Part shown: piece by piece, positions 17,654 through 25,980 of the stretch
Position numbering within the stretch: position 1 is the first letter of the stretch
How the letters are laid out: every line of letters begins with the position of its first letter
From: Brevibacterium album DSM 18261
Lineage (GTDB): Bacteria; Actinomycetota; Actinomycetes; Actinomycetales; Brevibacteriaceae
Assembly: GCF_000426445.1 (NCBI RefSeq)
Contig: NZ_AUFJ01000009.1
Coordinates: 496,001-560,000 of the forward strand
DNA length: 64,000 nt
Reading direction: 5' to 3'
The notes under the pieces: model-generated
What the model saw: the letters and a program-made list of their open reading frames with translations, nothing else
What the model was told of the DNA's origin: nothing
Databases searched by the model: none
Translations under genes and position numbers: made by a program

Positions 17654-18664
17654 CTACACGCCTGCGAGCATGAGTGCGCCGGAGAACACCGCGCCCAGCA
17701 GTGCGGGGATGGGAATGCCCAGCACCCACACGGCGAGGACGGGTGTGAGGAAGCGGCGCCGGATGCGGCCTCGGCGGCCTGCGAGCTGCGTGCCGAGATT
17801 GGCGCCGACCACCGAGTAGACGAGCGAGACCGGCACGCTCACGGCGAGCGCCGAGACGAGCAGCGTCACCCCGGAGACGCCGTTGGAGATCGCGGACTTG
17901 AGGGGGTCGAGGGCGACGATCCGGCGGCTCACGGTCCGTGCGACGCGCCAGCCGGAGAGCAGCGTCCCCCCGGCCAGGGCCGTGGCCACGAGCAGGCGCA
18001 CCGGCCAGCTCACCTCGAAGGGGTCCCCGTCCGTGAAGGTGGCCCCCTCGTAGGCGACGATCGCGAGCATGATGATGGCGCAGGACTTCTGCGCGTCCTG
18101 GAGGCCGTGGCCCAGCGAGAGCACGCCGGTGAAGACGGCGTTCGCGGCGCGGGCGCGGCGGAAGAGCGGTTTGGGCGCGGAATGCGCCGCGAGGCGGGAG
18201 ACCACCGCCGTGCACAGCGCGGAGACGCCCAGCACGATGACGGGGACGGCCAGCAGCGGCAGGATGAGGCGGAGGACGAGGCCGCCGAGGTCGGCGTGGG
18301 CGCCGTAGGCCAGACCGGACCCCAGCACCCCGCCCACGAGGCTGTAGGTGGAGGAGACGGGGATCGCCACGACGTACGTGACGATGCCCCAGAGCGTGGC
18401 GGCGGTCATGCCCGCCAGCAGGATCGCGAGGAGGTCGTGCGGCTGGTGCGGGAACTCGATGATGTTCTCCGCCACCGTGACCGCAATCCCCACCCCCAGA
18501 AGCGCACCCAGGAAATTGAACACGGACGCCAGCGACAGCGCGATGCGCGGAGTGAGCGCACGGGTGGCGACCGCATTGCCCACCGTGACGCCGGCGTCGT
18601 GGAAGCCGTTGACGAAGGCGAAGACCGCCGTGACGATGACGACGAGGGAGAACAGGACCTCCAT
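17654..18664 (-). CDS. pit: Low-affinity inorganic phosphate transporter (PiT family)
   Basis: A 336-residue transporter with about ten helices. The two inverted PiT signatures are recognisable: NGFHDAGVTVGNAVATRAL (residues 19-37) and the internal SLGHGLQDAQKSCAIIMLA, together with AIPVSSTYSLVGGVLGSGLAYG. These proteins import metal-phosphate with protons or sodium. The gene lies 13 nt downstream of the DUF47 gene and converges on pstB, so high- and low-affinity phosphate uptake sit side by side. Confidence 0.9.
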   Translation of the reverse strand: MEVLFSLVVIVTAVFAFVNGFHDAGVTVGNAVATRALTPRIALSLASVFNFLGALLGVGIAVTVAENIIEFPHQPHDLLAILLAGMTAATLWGIVTYVVAIPVSSTYSLVGGVLGSGLAYGAHADLGGLVLRLILPLLAVPVIVLGVSALCTAVVSRLAAHSAPKPLFRRARAANAVFTGVLSLGHGLQDAQKSCAIIMLAIVAYEGATFTDGDPFEVSWPVRLLVATALAGGTLLSGWRVARTVSRRIVALDPLKSAISNGVSGVTLLVSALAVSVPVSLVYSVVGANLGTQLAGRRGRIRRRFLTPVLAVWVLGIPIPALLGAVFSGALMLAGV

Positions 18665-18677
18665 CAGCGTCCGGCCC

Positions 18678-19298
18678 TCACGATTCGCGCACGGCGATCT
18701 CCGCGACGACCTCCCCCACCGCGCGGAAGGCTCGCACCGCCTCGTGGAACGTCTGGCCCAGCTGGTTCGCGGCGGCGAGGTGGACGATGCCCCGCTTGGC
18801 GGCGGGAACGGCGTCCGAGATCTGCAGGCGCAGGGCCTCGGCGCGGTGGAAGAGGCGGTTCACGGAGTCCACGTACTCCCACTGGTCCGGCTTGACGGAG
18901 AGGCGCTGGAGCATCCGCTTGGTCTGGTCGGTCGCATCGGAGAGGACCGCGAGCATCTCGAGGACGCCCACGGGGAACTCGTCGAAGGCGGAGGAGGAGA
19001 GCGCGAAGGCCACGGATTCGAGGCGGTGCACCGCCTGGCACAGCTCGGAGGAGAGCCGGTAGAGGCAATCACGGTCGAAGGGGGTCGCGTAGTTCTCGCG
19101 CAGCGCCCGCACCACCGCGGCGGCGGCCCCGTCCGCGCTGTCGCAGACCTCCGCGAGGCGGTCCGCGGCCGCACGGCGCTGCTCGACCGGGATGCCGGAG
19201 AGCTCCGCGAGGATGAGGCTGCCGTCCTGGAGGGAATCCGCGAGTGCGGCGAAATGGGTGAAGTACACCGCCTGCTTCGACGGACGACGCAGTCTCAC
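18678..19298 (-). CDS. DUF47 PhoU-like phosphate transport regulator
   Basis: A 206-residue all-helical DUF47 protein, related to PhoU and usually paired with a PiT transporter. Recognisable segments are AVYFTHFAALADSLQDG, ATPFDRDCLYRLSSELCQAVHRLE and EALRLQISDAVP, which carry the Glu/Asp clusters that bind metal in this fold. It is the first gene of the two-gene pit operon. A TACAGT -10-like sequence lies at 19364-19369 (minus strand). Confidence 0.88.
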   Translation of the reverse strand: MRLRRPSKQAVYFTHFAALADSLQDGSLILAELSGIPVEQRRAAADRLAEVCDSADGAAAAVVRALRENYATPFDRDCLYRLSSELCQAVHRLESVAFALSSSAFDEFPVGVLEMLAVLSDATDQTKRMLQRLSVKPDQWEYVDSVNRLFHRAEALRLQISDAVPAAKRGIVHLAAANQLGQTFHEAVRAFRAVGEVVAEIAVRES

Positions 19299-19382
19299 GC
19301 TCGCTCCATTCTGACGGTTCCGCGGCCCGGTCCCGGCGGTCGAGCCCGCGCAGCCTCACCGGAACTGTATTCGAAAGTCGAG

Positions 19383-19466
19383 GGGTGCCGGGCCGAGAGC
19401 GCCTCTCGGCGGTAGGCCGCTCGAAGCGGCTGATGTTGGAGCCCGGGGCTTCGAAACCCGGCACCC
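19383..19466. other. 84-nt cloverleaf-like structured element
   Basis: Outer arms GGGTGCCGGG (19383-19392) and CCCGGCACCC (19457-19466) are perfectly complementary. Inside are three hairpins: 19393-19399 with 19403-19409, 19416-19421 with 19425-19430, and a short one at 19440-19450. The same fold is possible on either strand. On the minus strand it would sit in the leader region of DUF47-pit. It is not a tRNA: no anticodon arm, D-loop or T-loop can be placed. Confidence 0.45.
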
Positions 19467-19734
19467 GTGCGAGCCGAAGCCCGCGCCCCCATCGTAACGT
19501 GCCGTGTCCGCGCTCGCAGTCCCCGCGGGGCGGAGTGAGAGCAGCCTCATCCCGTCCGGGCGTCTGCATCTCCCCCGGACGGCTGCGGAGCTGCCGGTGC
19601 GGAGCTGCCGGTCCTCCAGCACGGAACAGGGCGCGGATTCCCACATGAGGGCGGCGCGCCCTCGGATGCCGGCTGCGCCCGGAGCTGCTTCGCGCCTGCC
19701 CCTGAACGTCCCGGTGTCAGAGCGTCCGCGGCAT

Positions 19735-19798
19735 GCGCCGGCCTCGCGGTGAGCCGCCTCGGGGTGCGCCGCCCTTCGCGGTGCGCCGGCCTCGCGGC
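19735..19798. repeat. Imperfect 15-17 nt tandem repeat, four units
   Basis: GCGCCGGCCTCGCGGT is followed by GAGCCGCCTCGGGGT, GCGCCGCCCTTCGCGGT and GCGCCGGCCTCGCGGC. The array ends about 20 nt before the stop codon of the next minus-strand gene, so it lies in that gene's 3' region. Confidence 0.6.
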
Positions 19799-19819
19799 GC
19801 TTCCTCCAAGGAGTTCGGC

Positions 19820-20512
19820 TCAGAGCGCGCCGGAGGCGTGCGCCCGCGAGGCGTGGAGCAGATCGGAGGCGAGCTGTTCGAACCGCTCGTTCCCGCGCGG
19901 CGCGCCCCCCGCGGTCCGGTGGGTTGCACTCTGGCCCGCGGAGACGCCCTCCCGGTCCGCCTCCTCGTCGAGGACGCGGCGACCGGCGGCGCACACCTCG
20001 GTGAAGGCCGCGGCGCGGAGCAGGGCCACGGCGAAATCACCGCGGAAGGCCCCGGCGAGGATCTCGTCCGCCGCGTGCACCACCTCGTCGGGACCCGGCG
20101 GGTTCTCGACCCCGGCCAGCAGCTCGGTGAGATAGGACTCGGAGCGGAAGCGGCCTCGGGTGCGGCCCACATCGAACTGCTCCGCGGCCTGCGAGGGCGC
20201 CGTCGTGATCCACTCGCGCAGCGCGTACAGCCTCCAGAGCACCCCGGGCAGGGAGACGGCGGGGGCTGACGCCCAGATCTCGGCGATCGCCTCGAGGCCG
20301 ATGTCATCGGTGAGACGGACGAAGCGTGCGGTGGCGGCCTCGTCCCGCGCGGCGCGGCTGAGCTCGCCGGCCACGGACGGCCGGCCCTCCGTGGTGCCGT
20401 AGACGAGGAGCGAGGCGGCGGCGTGCGCGATCTCCGCGAGGCGCGCCGGATCGGGACGCTCGTCGAGGTGGTCGAGATCCGCAATGGGCAGGGGCTTGTG
20501 GTGAGCGCGCAT
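19820..20512 (-). CDS. Conserved actinobacterial hypothetical protein
   Basis: A 230-residue helical protein starting MRAHHKPLPIADLDHLDE. It contains ARFVRLTDDIGLEAIAEIWA and SLPGVLWRLYALREWI, which I recognise from a conserved actinobacterial family of unknown function that is sometimes mislabelled as an RNA polymerase subunit. No enzymatic motif is seen. ATG at 20512 was chosen because similarity starts there; upstream in-frame sequence is intergenic. It is divergent from the gene at 20658, with 145 nt between. Confidence 0.68.
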   Translation of the reverse strand: MRAHHKPLPIADLDHLDERPDPARLAEIAHAAASLLVYGTTEGRPSVAGELSRAARDEAATARFVRLTDDIGLEAIAEIWASAPAVSLPGVLWRLYALREWITTAPSQAAEQFDVGRTRGRFRSESYLTELLAGVENPPGPDEVVHAADEILAGAFRGDFAVALLRAAAFTEVCAAGRRVLDEEADREGVSAGQSATHRTAGGAPRGNERFEQLASDLLHASRAHASGAL

Positions 20513-20657
20513 GGTGCGGCCAAGGGTACCTGCCACAGCTGGGATACAGCCCGGACAGGTGCGGTTCCCAGGCCCCGCGCATAGGCTCACGGGGAGGCCG
20601 GTCCCACGGAATGCGTGCGGACGGGCAGGCACACGCGGGACGCTGATGGAGGGACAC

Positions 20658-21788
20658 ATGTCGAAGAGCGCGGCTCTCACCCAGGGGATCGGCAGGGCGA
20701 CGCAGTTCGCCGTGACGAAGGACGGCGAGCTGCGGCCGCAGGCACGAGGGCTCCTCCAGCGGGCGCTGTCGGTCCAGCGGCCGGTGGTGCTCGCCTATGT
20801 GCGCACGGTGCGCAGGCGGCATCCGGATGCGAGCCCGGCGGAGATCGCGGACATCCTGCGCAAGCACTACCTCAACGTGGCGACCGGCAGCGGTGCCGCA
20901 GTGGGCGCCACAGCCGTGGTGCCGGGTCTGGGCACGGGAGCCGCGCTGGGTCTGGGCGCGGTGGAGACCGGAGGCTTCCTCGAGCTCTCCGCGCTCTACG
21001 CGCAGTCGCTGGCGGAGCTCCACGGGATGCAGGTGTCCGATCCCCAGCGCGCGAACGCCCTGGTCATGGGCCTCATGCTGGGCAGCGGCGGCAAGAGCCT
21101 CGTGAAGCAGTTCTCCGCGCAGACGCAGGGCGGGCCGCCCGTCACCTCGAACTGGGGTGCGCTCGTGACCCGGCAGATCCCGTCCGCCGTCATGGAGACC
21201 GTGGTGAAGAAGCTGCGGAACAAGCTGATCCGCACGTACGGAGTGCGCACGGGCGGCAGCTGGGTGCTGCGGGCGCTGCCGTTCGGGGTCGGGGCGGTGA
21301 TCGGCGGCACGGCCAACCGGATGATGGCCGGCACCGTCGTGAAGAACGCGCGAGGCGCCTTCGGCGAGATGCCCGGACACTTCTCCCCCGAACTCGATCC
21401 GGCCTCGAGCACGCCGCTGCGGGATGCGGACATCGTCGCAGGGTTCCGGCACCTGCTGGAGGTGACCGCGCGGAAGCGGAAGGCCGCCGCCGAGGCGGAG
21501 GGCGCTGCGGGCGAGAACGCCGCGGGTGAGGGCGCCGATGCCGAGGGTTCCGGCGCAGACGGCGCCGCGGGCGAGGACTCCGGGAAGGCGGCCGTCTCCC
21601 GGACGGAGGACGGAGTCGAGGTGCGGGAATCCGGGACGGGAGGAGAAGCCTCGGCGAAGACCGGAGGCATCGCGGATGAGCACACTGGCACTGAGCCCGC
21701 TGGCACTGAGCGCATCGCCGAGACGGAGACCGTCGAGGGCGAGCCGATCGACACACCCCGCACCTGGCGGCCCGACGTGCGACTCTGA
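20658..21788 (+). CDS. Conserved hypothetical protein with glycine-rich hydrophobic core
   Basis: A 376-residue protein starting MSKSAALTQG behind GGAGGGA. Residues 60-110 include ILRKHYLNVATGSGAAVGA and a Gly/Ala-rich hydrophobic hairpin (TAVVPGLGTGAALGLGAVE) that resembles EcsC/DUF697-like membrane-associated segments. A second hydrophobic stretch is ALPFGVGAVIGGTANRMMAG. The last 100 residues are acidic and low-complexity. Function is unknown; the EcsC resemblance is only suggestive. The 3' flank is a pyrimidine-rich tract followed by palindromic repeat copy B. Confidence 0.65.
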   Translation: MSKSAALTQGIGRATQFAVTKDGELRPQARGLLQRALSVQRPVVLAYVRTVRRRHPDASPAEIADILRKHYLNVATGSGAAVGATAVVPGLGTGAALGLGAVETGGFLELSALYAQSLAELHGMQVSDPQRANALVMGLMLGSGGKSLVKQFSAQTQGGPPVTSNWGALVTRQIPSAVMETVVKKLRNKLIRTYGVRTGGSWVLRALPFGVGAVIGGTANRMMAGTVVKNARGAFGEMPGHFSPELDPASSTPLRDADIVAGFRHLLEVTARKRKAAAEAEGAAGENAAGEGADAEGSGADGAAGEDSGKAAVSRTEDGVEVRESGTGGEASAKTGGIADEHTGTEPAGTERIAETETVEGEPIDTPRTWRPDVRL

Positions 21789-21833
21789 CCCCCGCTCCGC
21801 TCTTCTCTCCTCACCTCTCCTCTCCTCTCCAAC

Positions 21834-21939
21834 GTTCCCACCCCTTACGCCGCCAGCCACCCTTAGTGCGAAGGTTCCCACCCCTTACGCCGCTGTCCGC
21901 CCCGTCGTACCGGGACGGGCAGCGGTGTTTCGGGTGGGA
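21834..21939. repeat. Palindromic element, copy B, with duplicated left arm
   Basis: Arms at 21876-21894 and 21921-21939 pair at both ends around a mismatched middle. The left arm is duplicated: an identical 20-nt sequence occurs at 21834-21853 and 21874-21893. Positions 21849-21906 match copy C (23183-23240) in 53 of 58 positions and in the same orientation. It lies 46 nt after the stop codon of the upstream plus-strand gene. Confidence 0.75.
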
Positions 21940-22045
21940 GAGCTGCGAGCGTCCCTGTGCACACGCACTGTGGACGCGCGATGCGCTCATCCACAGTTTG
22001 ATGCCTTCTGTTGAAGTTTGATGCGCTTTGCTGGACAGTGGACTC

Positions 22046-23128
22046 ATGGTTCACATACTGCGCCGGGGCATGCTCGTGGAGATGGGCTTGAGCGGTGAGG
22101 CGATCACGGGAGCACTCACCTGCTGCCTCACCCGCGTGCGGCGCGATGCGTATGCGGTCAGGGTCCTCTGCGGTGATCCCTCCCATTCCGCGCTGCGGCG
22201 CTTCGCGGACGACAACAGCCTCCTGCGCATCAGCGGGAAGCCCGGTCTGCGCGGAGACGTGGCGAAGCTGCAGCTGCGCATCTCCGCCCTCCGCGGCAGC
22301 GAGCCGACCGGAGGGGTCTTCTCCCACACCTCCGCTGCGCTGATCCACGACCTGCCGCTCGTGACGGTTCCCGGTCCGTTCGTGGAGTTCATCGTGAGGG
22401 GGCGGTCCCGGACGCGCCGCGACATCCGCATTCGTGATCGGGCGCTCCCTGACGACCACGTGGAACGGAGGCACGGCTATCCGGTCACGACCCTGACGAG
22501 GACGCTCGCCGACGTGGCGCGGGACTGCGGAGCCGTGGTCGCGGTGCCCATGATCGACCACGTCCTCCACAGGGTGCGCAGCGCCCGCGGCGAGCACGGC
22601 CTCAGCCGCGAACCCGGCGGGTGGAGCGAACCCGGCATGCAGAGCGGAGGCAACGCTCTCACGGAACCGCGCCTCCGCACCGAACAGGACATCCGCAAAG
22701 CGGTCCTCGCGGCGGCCTCGGTCTGCGCACGCGCCTCGGACCGCCGGCGGATCGAGCGCCTGCTCTCCCGTGCGGACGCGCGGAGGGAATCACCGGCGGA
22801 ATCGCTCTGCGCAGTGCGATTCGTCGAGCACGGCCTCGTGGGATTCGAACCGCAGGTGGAGATCCGCGATCGCAGCGACGCCTTCCTCGGACGGGTGGAC
22901 TTCCTGCACAGGGAGTCACGGGTCATCGTCGAGGTCGAGGGGCTGGAGAAGTACACCCTCGACGGCCGCGATCGCGATGAGAGCTTCCAGGCCGAGCGGG
23001 TCCGCGAGTACAGACTCAGGAATCAGGGGTACTCGGTGCACCACCTCACGTGGAAGGACCTGTTCCGCGTCACTCCGTTCGAGGAGATCGGGGCAGCAGT
23101 GGCGGAGGGTCTCCGACGCGCCGGATGA
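22046..23128 (+). CDS. DUF559 (Vsr-like endonuclease fold) protein with AbiEi-like N-terminus
   Basis: A protein of about 360 residues. The C-terminal third is DUF559: FLGRVDFLHRESRVIVEVEG, then DESFQAERVREYRLRNQGY, with the Asp and Glu of the restriction-endonuclease-like core (GRVDF, VEVEG) present. The N-terminal two thirds resemble the actinobacterial AbiEi/winged-helix-associated proteins (THTSAALIHDLP-type segment, here HTSAALIHDLPLVTVPG, and YPVTTLTRTLADVARDCG). Whether it acts on DNA is unproven. The start is uncertain: ATG 22046 is used, with TTG 22028 and ATG 22070 as alternatives. It is flanked by near-identical palindromic repeats and has a lower-GC leader. Confidence 0.7.
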   Translation: MVHILRRGMLVEMGLSGEAITGALTCCLTRVRRDAYAVRVLCGDPSHSALRRFADDNSLLRISGKPGLRGDVAKLQLRISALRGSEPTGGVFSHTSAALIHDLPLVTVPGPFVEFIVRGRSRTRRDIRIRDRALPDDHVERRHGYPVTTLTRTLADVARDCGAVVAVPMIDHVLHRVRSARGEHGLSREPGGWSEPGMQSGGNALTEPRLRTEQDIRKAVLAAASVCARASDRRRIERLLSRADARRESPAESLCAVRFVEHGLVGFEPQVEIRDRSDAFLGRVDFLHRESRVIVEVEGLEKYTLDGRDRDESFQAERVREYRLRNQGYSVHHLTWKDLFRVTPFEEIGAAVAEGLRRAG

Positions 23129-23182
23129 GCCGTCGGCCGGTGCTCCCTCCCTCTCCGTGAGGCGAGCGCACTCGCCCCTTGA

Positions 23183-23272
23183 GCCGCCAGCCGCCCTTTG
23201 TGCGAAGGTCGCCACCCCTTATGCCGCTGTCCGCCCCGTCATATCGAGGCGGACAGCGGCGTTTCGGGTGGA
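23183..23272. repeat. Palindromic element, copy C
   Basis: The inner part CCGCTGTCCGCC pairs perfectly over 12 bp with GGCGGACAGCGG, and outer arms from 23211 and to 23272 extend the pairing. It lies between the convergent DUF559 gene (stop 23128) and the poxB remnant (stop 23336), a position suited to bidirectional termination. Positions 23183-23240 repeat 21849-21906 with five mismatches. Confidence 0.75.
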
Positions 23273-23335
23273 TGAGCGCCGAGGTGCCCCGTGCCACGCA
23301 CCTTGCACCGCGCCTCGCACCACGCGCCTCGCGCC

Positions 23336-24734
23336 TCAGAGGAGCTGGCGCATGTTCGCCTTCGCGAGATCGATGAGCTCCGTGCCGCGTCCGGAGAGGA
23401 CGGTGCGGATGGCGAACAGGGCGAAGCCCTTGGCCTGCTCGAGCTTGACCGAGGGCGGGAGGGTCAGCTCCTGCCGCTCGACCACCACGTCCAGCAGCGC
23501 GGGCCCGTCGTGGGCGAGGAACTCCTCCACCGTCCGCTCGAGGTCCGCGGGCCGATCGACGCGGAAGCCTCTGATGCCCACGGCCTCGGCGACGGCGGCG
23601 AAATCGGGGTTGTCCAGCCCTGTGCCGTAGTTGACGAAGCCCGCGGCCTTCATCTCCAGCTCGACGAAGTTGAGCGAGTCGTTGTTGTACACGACGGTCT
23701 TCACCGGCAGGGCGTTCTGCGTGACCGTGAGCAGCTCGCCGAGGAGCATCGAGAGACCGCCGTCGCCGGCGAGCGCGATGACCTGGCGGTCGGGGAACGC
23801 CGCCTGGGCGCCCACGGCCTGCGGCAGGGCATTGGCCATCGAGCCGTGCGTGAAGGAGCCGATGAGCCTGCGCCTCCCGTTCATCCGCAGGTGGCGGGAA
23901 GAACTGCGCGTAGGGGAAGTCCGTGCCGAGCATGACGAGCGTCTCCGCCGCCATCATCGCGTGGTACCCGGAGGAGAATCCCAGCAGACCGGTCATGCCG
24001 ACGTCATAGGGGTTGTCGTGCTCGACGAACTCCTTGCCGCGCAGGGCGTGCACGACGGGCGCCTGCAGCTTCTCCGCGAGCGCCACGACCTGGTCATGAG
24101 CCCCCTCGGTGCCGGCGCCGGCGAGGATCGTGATCCGCGAGCACTCGTTGAGAGCTCTCGCGGCGGCGGCGATCTCCTCCGGGGCCGGGAGGACGGCGGA
24201 ACGCGTCGGGAGGACGGCCTCGGCCTCGGCGTCCGTCTGCGCCAGCAGCACGTCACCGGGGATCACGAGCACGGCGGGACCGCGCTGGGTGAGCGCCTCG
24301 CGCAGGGCGATGCGGAGCAGCCGCGGCAGCTGGGAGGCGTGGGAGACGAACTCGGAGTACACGCTCGACTCCCGGTACAGGTCCCGCGGGTCCGTCTCCT
24401 GGAAGTAGCCGGTGCCGATCTCGTCGCTGGGGATCTGCGCCGCGAGGACGAGCATGGGCACACGCGAGCGCTTGGCGTCGTACACGCCGTTGATGAGGTG
24501 CAGGTTGCCGGGGCCGCACGAGCCCGCGCAGACGGCGAGCTCACCGGTGAGGGCGGCCTCGGCGGAAGCGGCGAAGGCGGCGCCCTCCTCGTGACGAGTG
24601 TGGATCCACGCGACCTCGTCGGTGGTGCGGAGGGCATCGGTGAAGCCGTTGAGGGAGTCTCCGGGGATGCCGTAGACGCGGCGGACCCCGCTGGCGGAGA
24701 GGGTGTCGACGATGTGCTGGGCGACGGTGGGCAT
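23336..24734 (-). pseudogene. poxB: Pyruvate dehydrogenase (quinone)/pyruvate oxidase, internal deletion and frameshift
   Basis: A ThDP-dependent pyruvate oxidase gene broken in the middle. The 5' part (ATG 24734, RBS GGGAAGGAAGG) encodes MPTVAQHIVDTLSASGVRRVYGIPGDSLNGF..., the THEEG-equivalent TRHEEGAAFAASAEA, and reads normally to LGTDFPYAQFFP. At about 23890 it jumps to another frame that resumes at HLRMNGRRRLIGSF and continues through HGSMANALPQAVGAQAAFP and the ThDP motif GDGGLSMLLGELLTV ... NNDSLNFVE to the normal end. Intact homologs are about 575-580 residues; here only about 466 codons remain, so roughly 330-340 nt of the central and linker domain are missing and the junction is out of frame. 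Active PoxB is not expected. Confidence 0.85.
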
Positions 24735-24761
24735 GGCCTTCCTTCCCTGGGAGGACAGGAC

Positions 24762-24790
24762 GCCCCGGGAGCCGCGGGCTCCCCGGGGGC
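24762..24790. other. Stable hairpin in the poxB leader
   Basis: GCCCCGGGAGCC (24762-24773) pairs with GGCTCCCCGGGGGC (24777-24790) across a GCG loop with one bulge. It lies 28 nt upstream of the poxB start in the direction of transcription. The rest of 24791-25013 shows no gene; TAGGCT at 24925-24930 (minus strand) is a possible -10 for poxB. Confidence 0.45.
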
Positions 24791-25013
24791 GATCGGTGCG
24801 GGCGCACCGGGATCGCACAGCGGCGGAGGCCGGGGTGGGCACTCCCGGCGGCGGGGGCGCAGTGCCGCCTGTCCCGCGGGCCGGTGCCCGAGGCCGCCGT
24901 CGCCGTGCGGTCCTCGCTGGTCACCAGCCTACGCGGATGCGCCCGAGGCGCCAGGGGTCGTCACCGTGATGTGCGGCATGGGCGCGAGGCGGTCGTCGCA
25001 CCGCCGCACCCGG

Positions 25014-25817
25014 TCACAGCCGGGCGAAACGGGCGCGGAAGCCGCAGAAGGCCCCGTAGGCGATGAGACCGAGGCCGAGGGTCAGCACGATGGCCGTGCC
25101 TCCGGGGATGTCGCGGAGGGTCTGCACCGCGGAATCGAGGGCACCGGCCTCGGAGGGGTCGTCCTGCAGCCCGGCCAGGCCGATGAGCACGCCGATGACC
25201 GACACGGTCGCTCCCTTCGCCACGAAGCCGATGACGCCGAGCGCGCTCACCGCGGTGCCGAGGGCGCCGGCGGGCAGCGACATCCTCGTCCGGAAGCTGC
25301 GGAGGGAGCCCATCGCCATGAAGACGAGCCCGCCCACGAGGAGTCCGAGGCCGATCACCGCGAGGACGACCGGACCGCCGGGGACGTCGAGGAGGCCGCG
25401 GCTGGCGTTCTCCGCGGTCGCGTCCCCGTCGCCGCGGCGGCCGAGGGCGGTGAAGGCCGCGACCGCGCCGGTGAGCAGGAAGACCGCCCCCTGCCCCCAG
25501 CGCGAGAGGCGCACGCCCCACTTCTTCGTGCTGTCCGCCCGGGACTGGGTCCAGCCGTCCAGGAGGTGGAAGATGCCGAGGGCTGCGAGCAGAGCCGTGA
25601 GCACCCACAGTGAGAGGGAGCCCAGCGGATTCCCGGCGAGGGAGGACAGGGCGCTCGTCTGGTCGCTGTCGCCTCTGCCTGTGAGCCCGATCGAAACGGC
25701 GATTCCGCCCACCAGCGCATGCACAACACCATTGGCGGCGTAACCGCCGCGCGCGAGGGCCCGGAAGGCGGTGCTGCCTTCGGCGGAACGCGCAGCCGAC
25801 TTCGCAGAGCTGCTCAC
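25014..25817 (-). CDS. DUF1206 integral membrane protein
   Basis: A 267-residue protein with three tandem DUF1206 repeats, each a pair of helices. The repeats are seen as GYAANGVVHALVGGIAV, RWGQGAVFLLTGAVAAF and LGVIGFVAKGATVSVIGVLI, with conserved Gly and Lys/Arg residues at the helix starts. About six transmembrane helices are predicted. The family is widespread in actinobacteria and has no established function. It starts 88 nt upstream of tRNA-Lys on the opposite strand. Confidence 0.85.
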   Translation of the reverse strand: MSSSAKSAARSAEGSTAFRALARGGYAANGVVHALVGGIAVSIGLTGRGDSDQTSALSSLAGNPLGSLSLWVLTALLAALGIFHLLDGWTQSRADSTKKWGVRLSRWGQGAVFLLTGAVAAFTALGRRGDGDATAENASRGLLDVPGGPVVLAVIGLGLLVGGLVFMAMGSLRSFRTRMSLPAGALGTAVSALGVIGFVAKGATVSVIGVLIGLAGLQDDPSEAGALDSAVQTLRDIPGGTAIVLTLGLGLIAYGAFCGFRARFARL

Positions 25818-25893
25818 AGGCCCGAGCTTAGCCCGGTCGCGCTCAGTCCGGTGCCCCTGCGGGAGGGAGGCGCACGAGATCCCGAGCCTCTTG

Positions 25894-25899
25894 TAGACT
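25894..25899 (+). promoter_or_regulatory. -10 element of tRNA-Lys
   Basis: TAGACT lies 7 nt before the tRNA 5' end, matching the TANNNT consensus at the spacing expected for transcription starting at or near the mature 5' end. Confidence 0.5.
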
Positions 25900-25905
25900 C
25901 TGTGC

Positions 25906-25978
25906 GGGCCTATAGCTCAGCTGGTAGAGCAGCGGACTTTTAATCCGCGGGTCGTGGGTTCGAGCCCCACTGGGCCCA
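25906..25978 (+). tRNA. tRNA-Lys (anticodon TTT)
   Basis: A 73-nt cloverleaf. The acceptor stem is GGGCCTA with TGGGCCC (one T-G pair), the D-arm AGCTCAGCTGGTAGAGC, the anticodon stem-loop GGACTTTTAATCC with anticodon TTT, and the T-arm GTGGGTTCGAGCCCCAC. The discriminator is A at 25978; CCA is not encoded. Its 3' end directly abuts decayed toxin-antitoxin sequence and a lower-GC segment, consistent with use of this tRNA as an integration site. Confidence 0.95.
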
Positions 25979-25980
25979 CG

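Larger units (their letters stand above)
19299..19819. other. 521-nt gene-free interval with structured DNA
   Basis: No coding sequence is supported between the DUF47 start and the stop of the hypothetical gene at 19820. Two structures are present: a multi-hairpin palindrome at 19383-19466 and a four-unit imperfect tandem repeat at 19735-19798. The DUF47-pit promoter must lie in the first 100-200 nt. Confidence 0.6.

Noticed and set aside
19383..19466. tRNA or selenocysteine tRNA
   Set aside because: The outer stem suggested a tRNA, but no D-arm, 7-nt anticodon loop or TTC-containing T-loop on a 5-bp stem can be placed on either strand.
21961..22045. Operator CTGTGGA-N15-TCCACAG ahead of the DUF559 gene
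   Set aside because: The 7-bp inverted repeat (21968-21974 and 21990-21996) is real but too short and isolated, with no regulator nearby, to annotate as a site.
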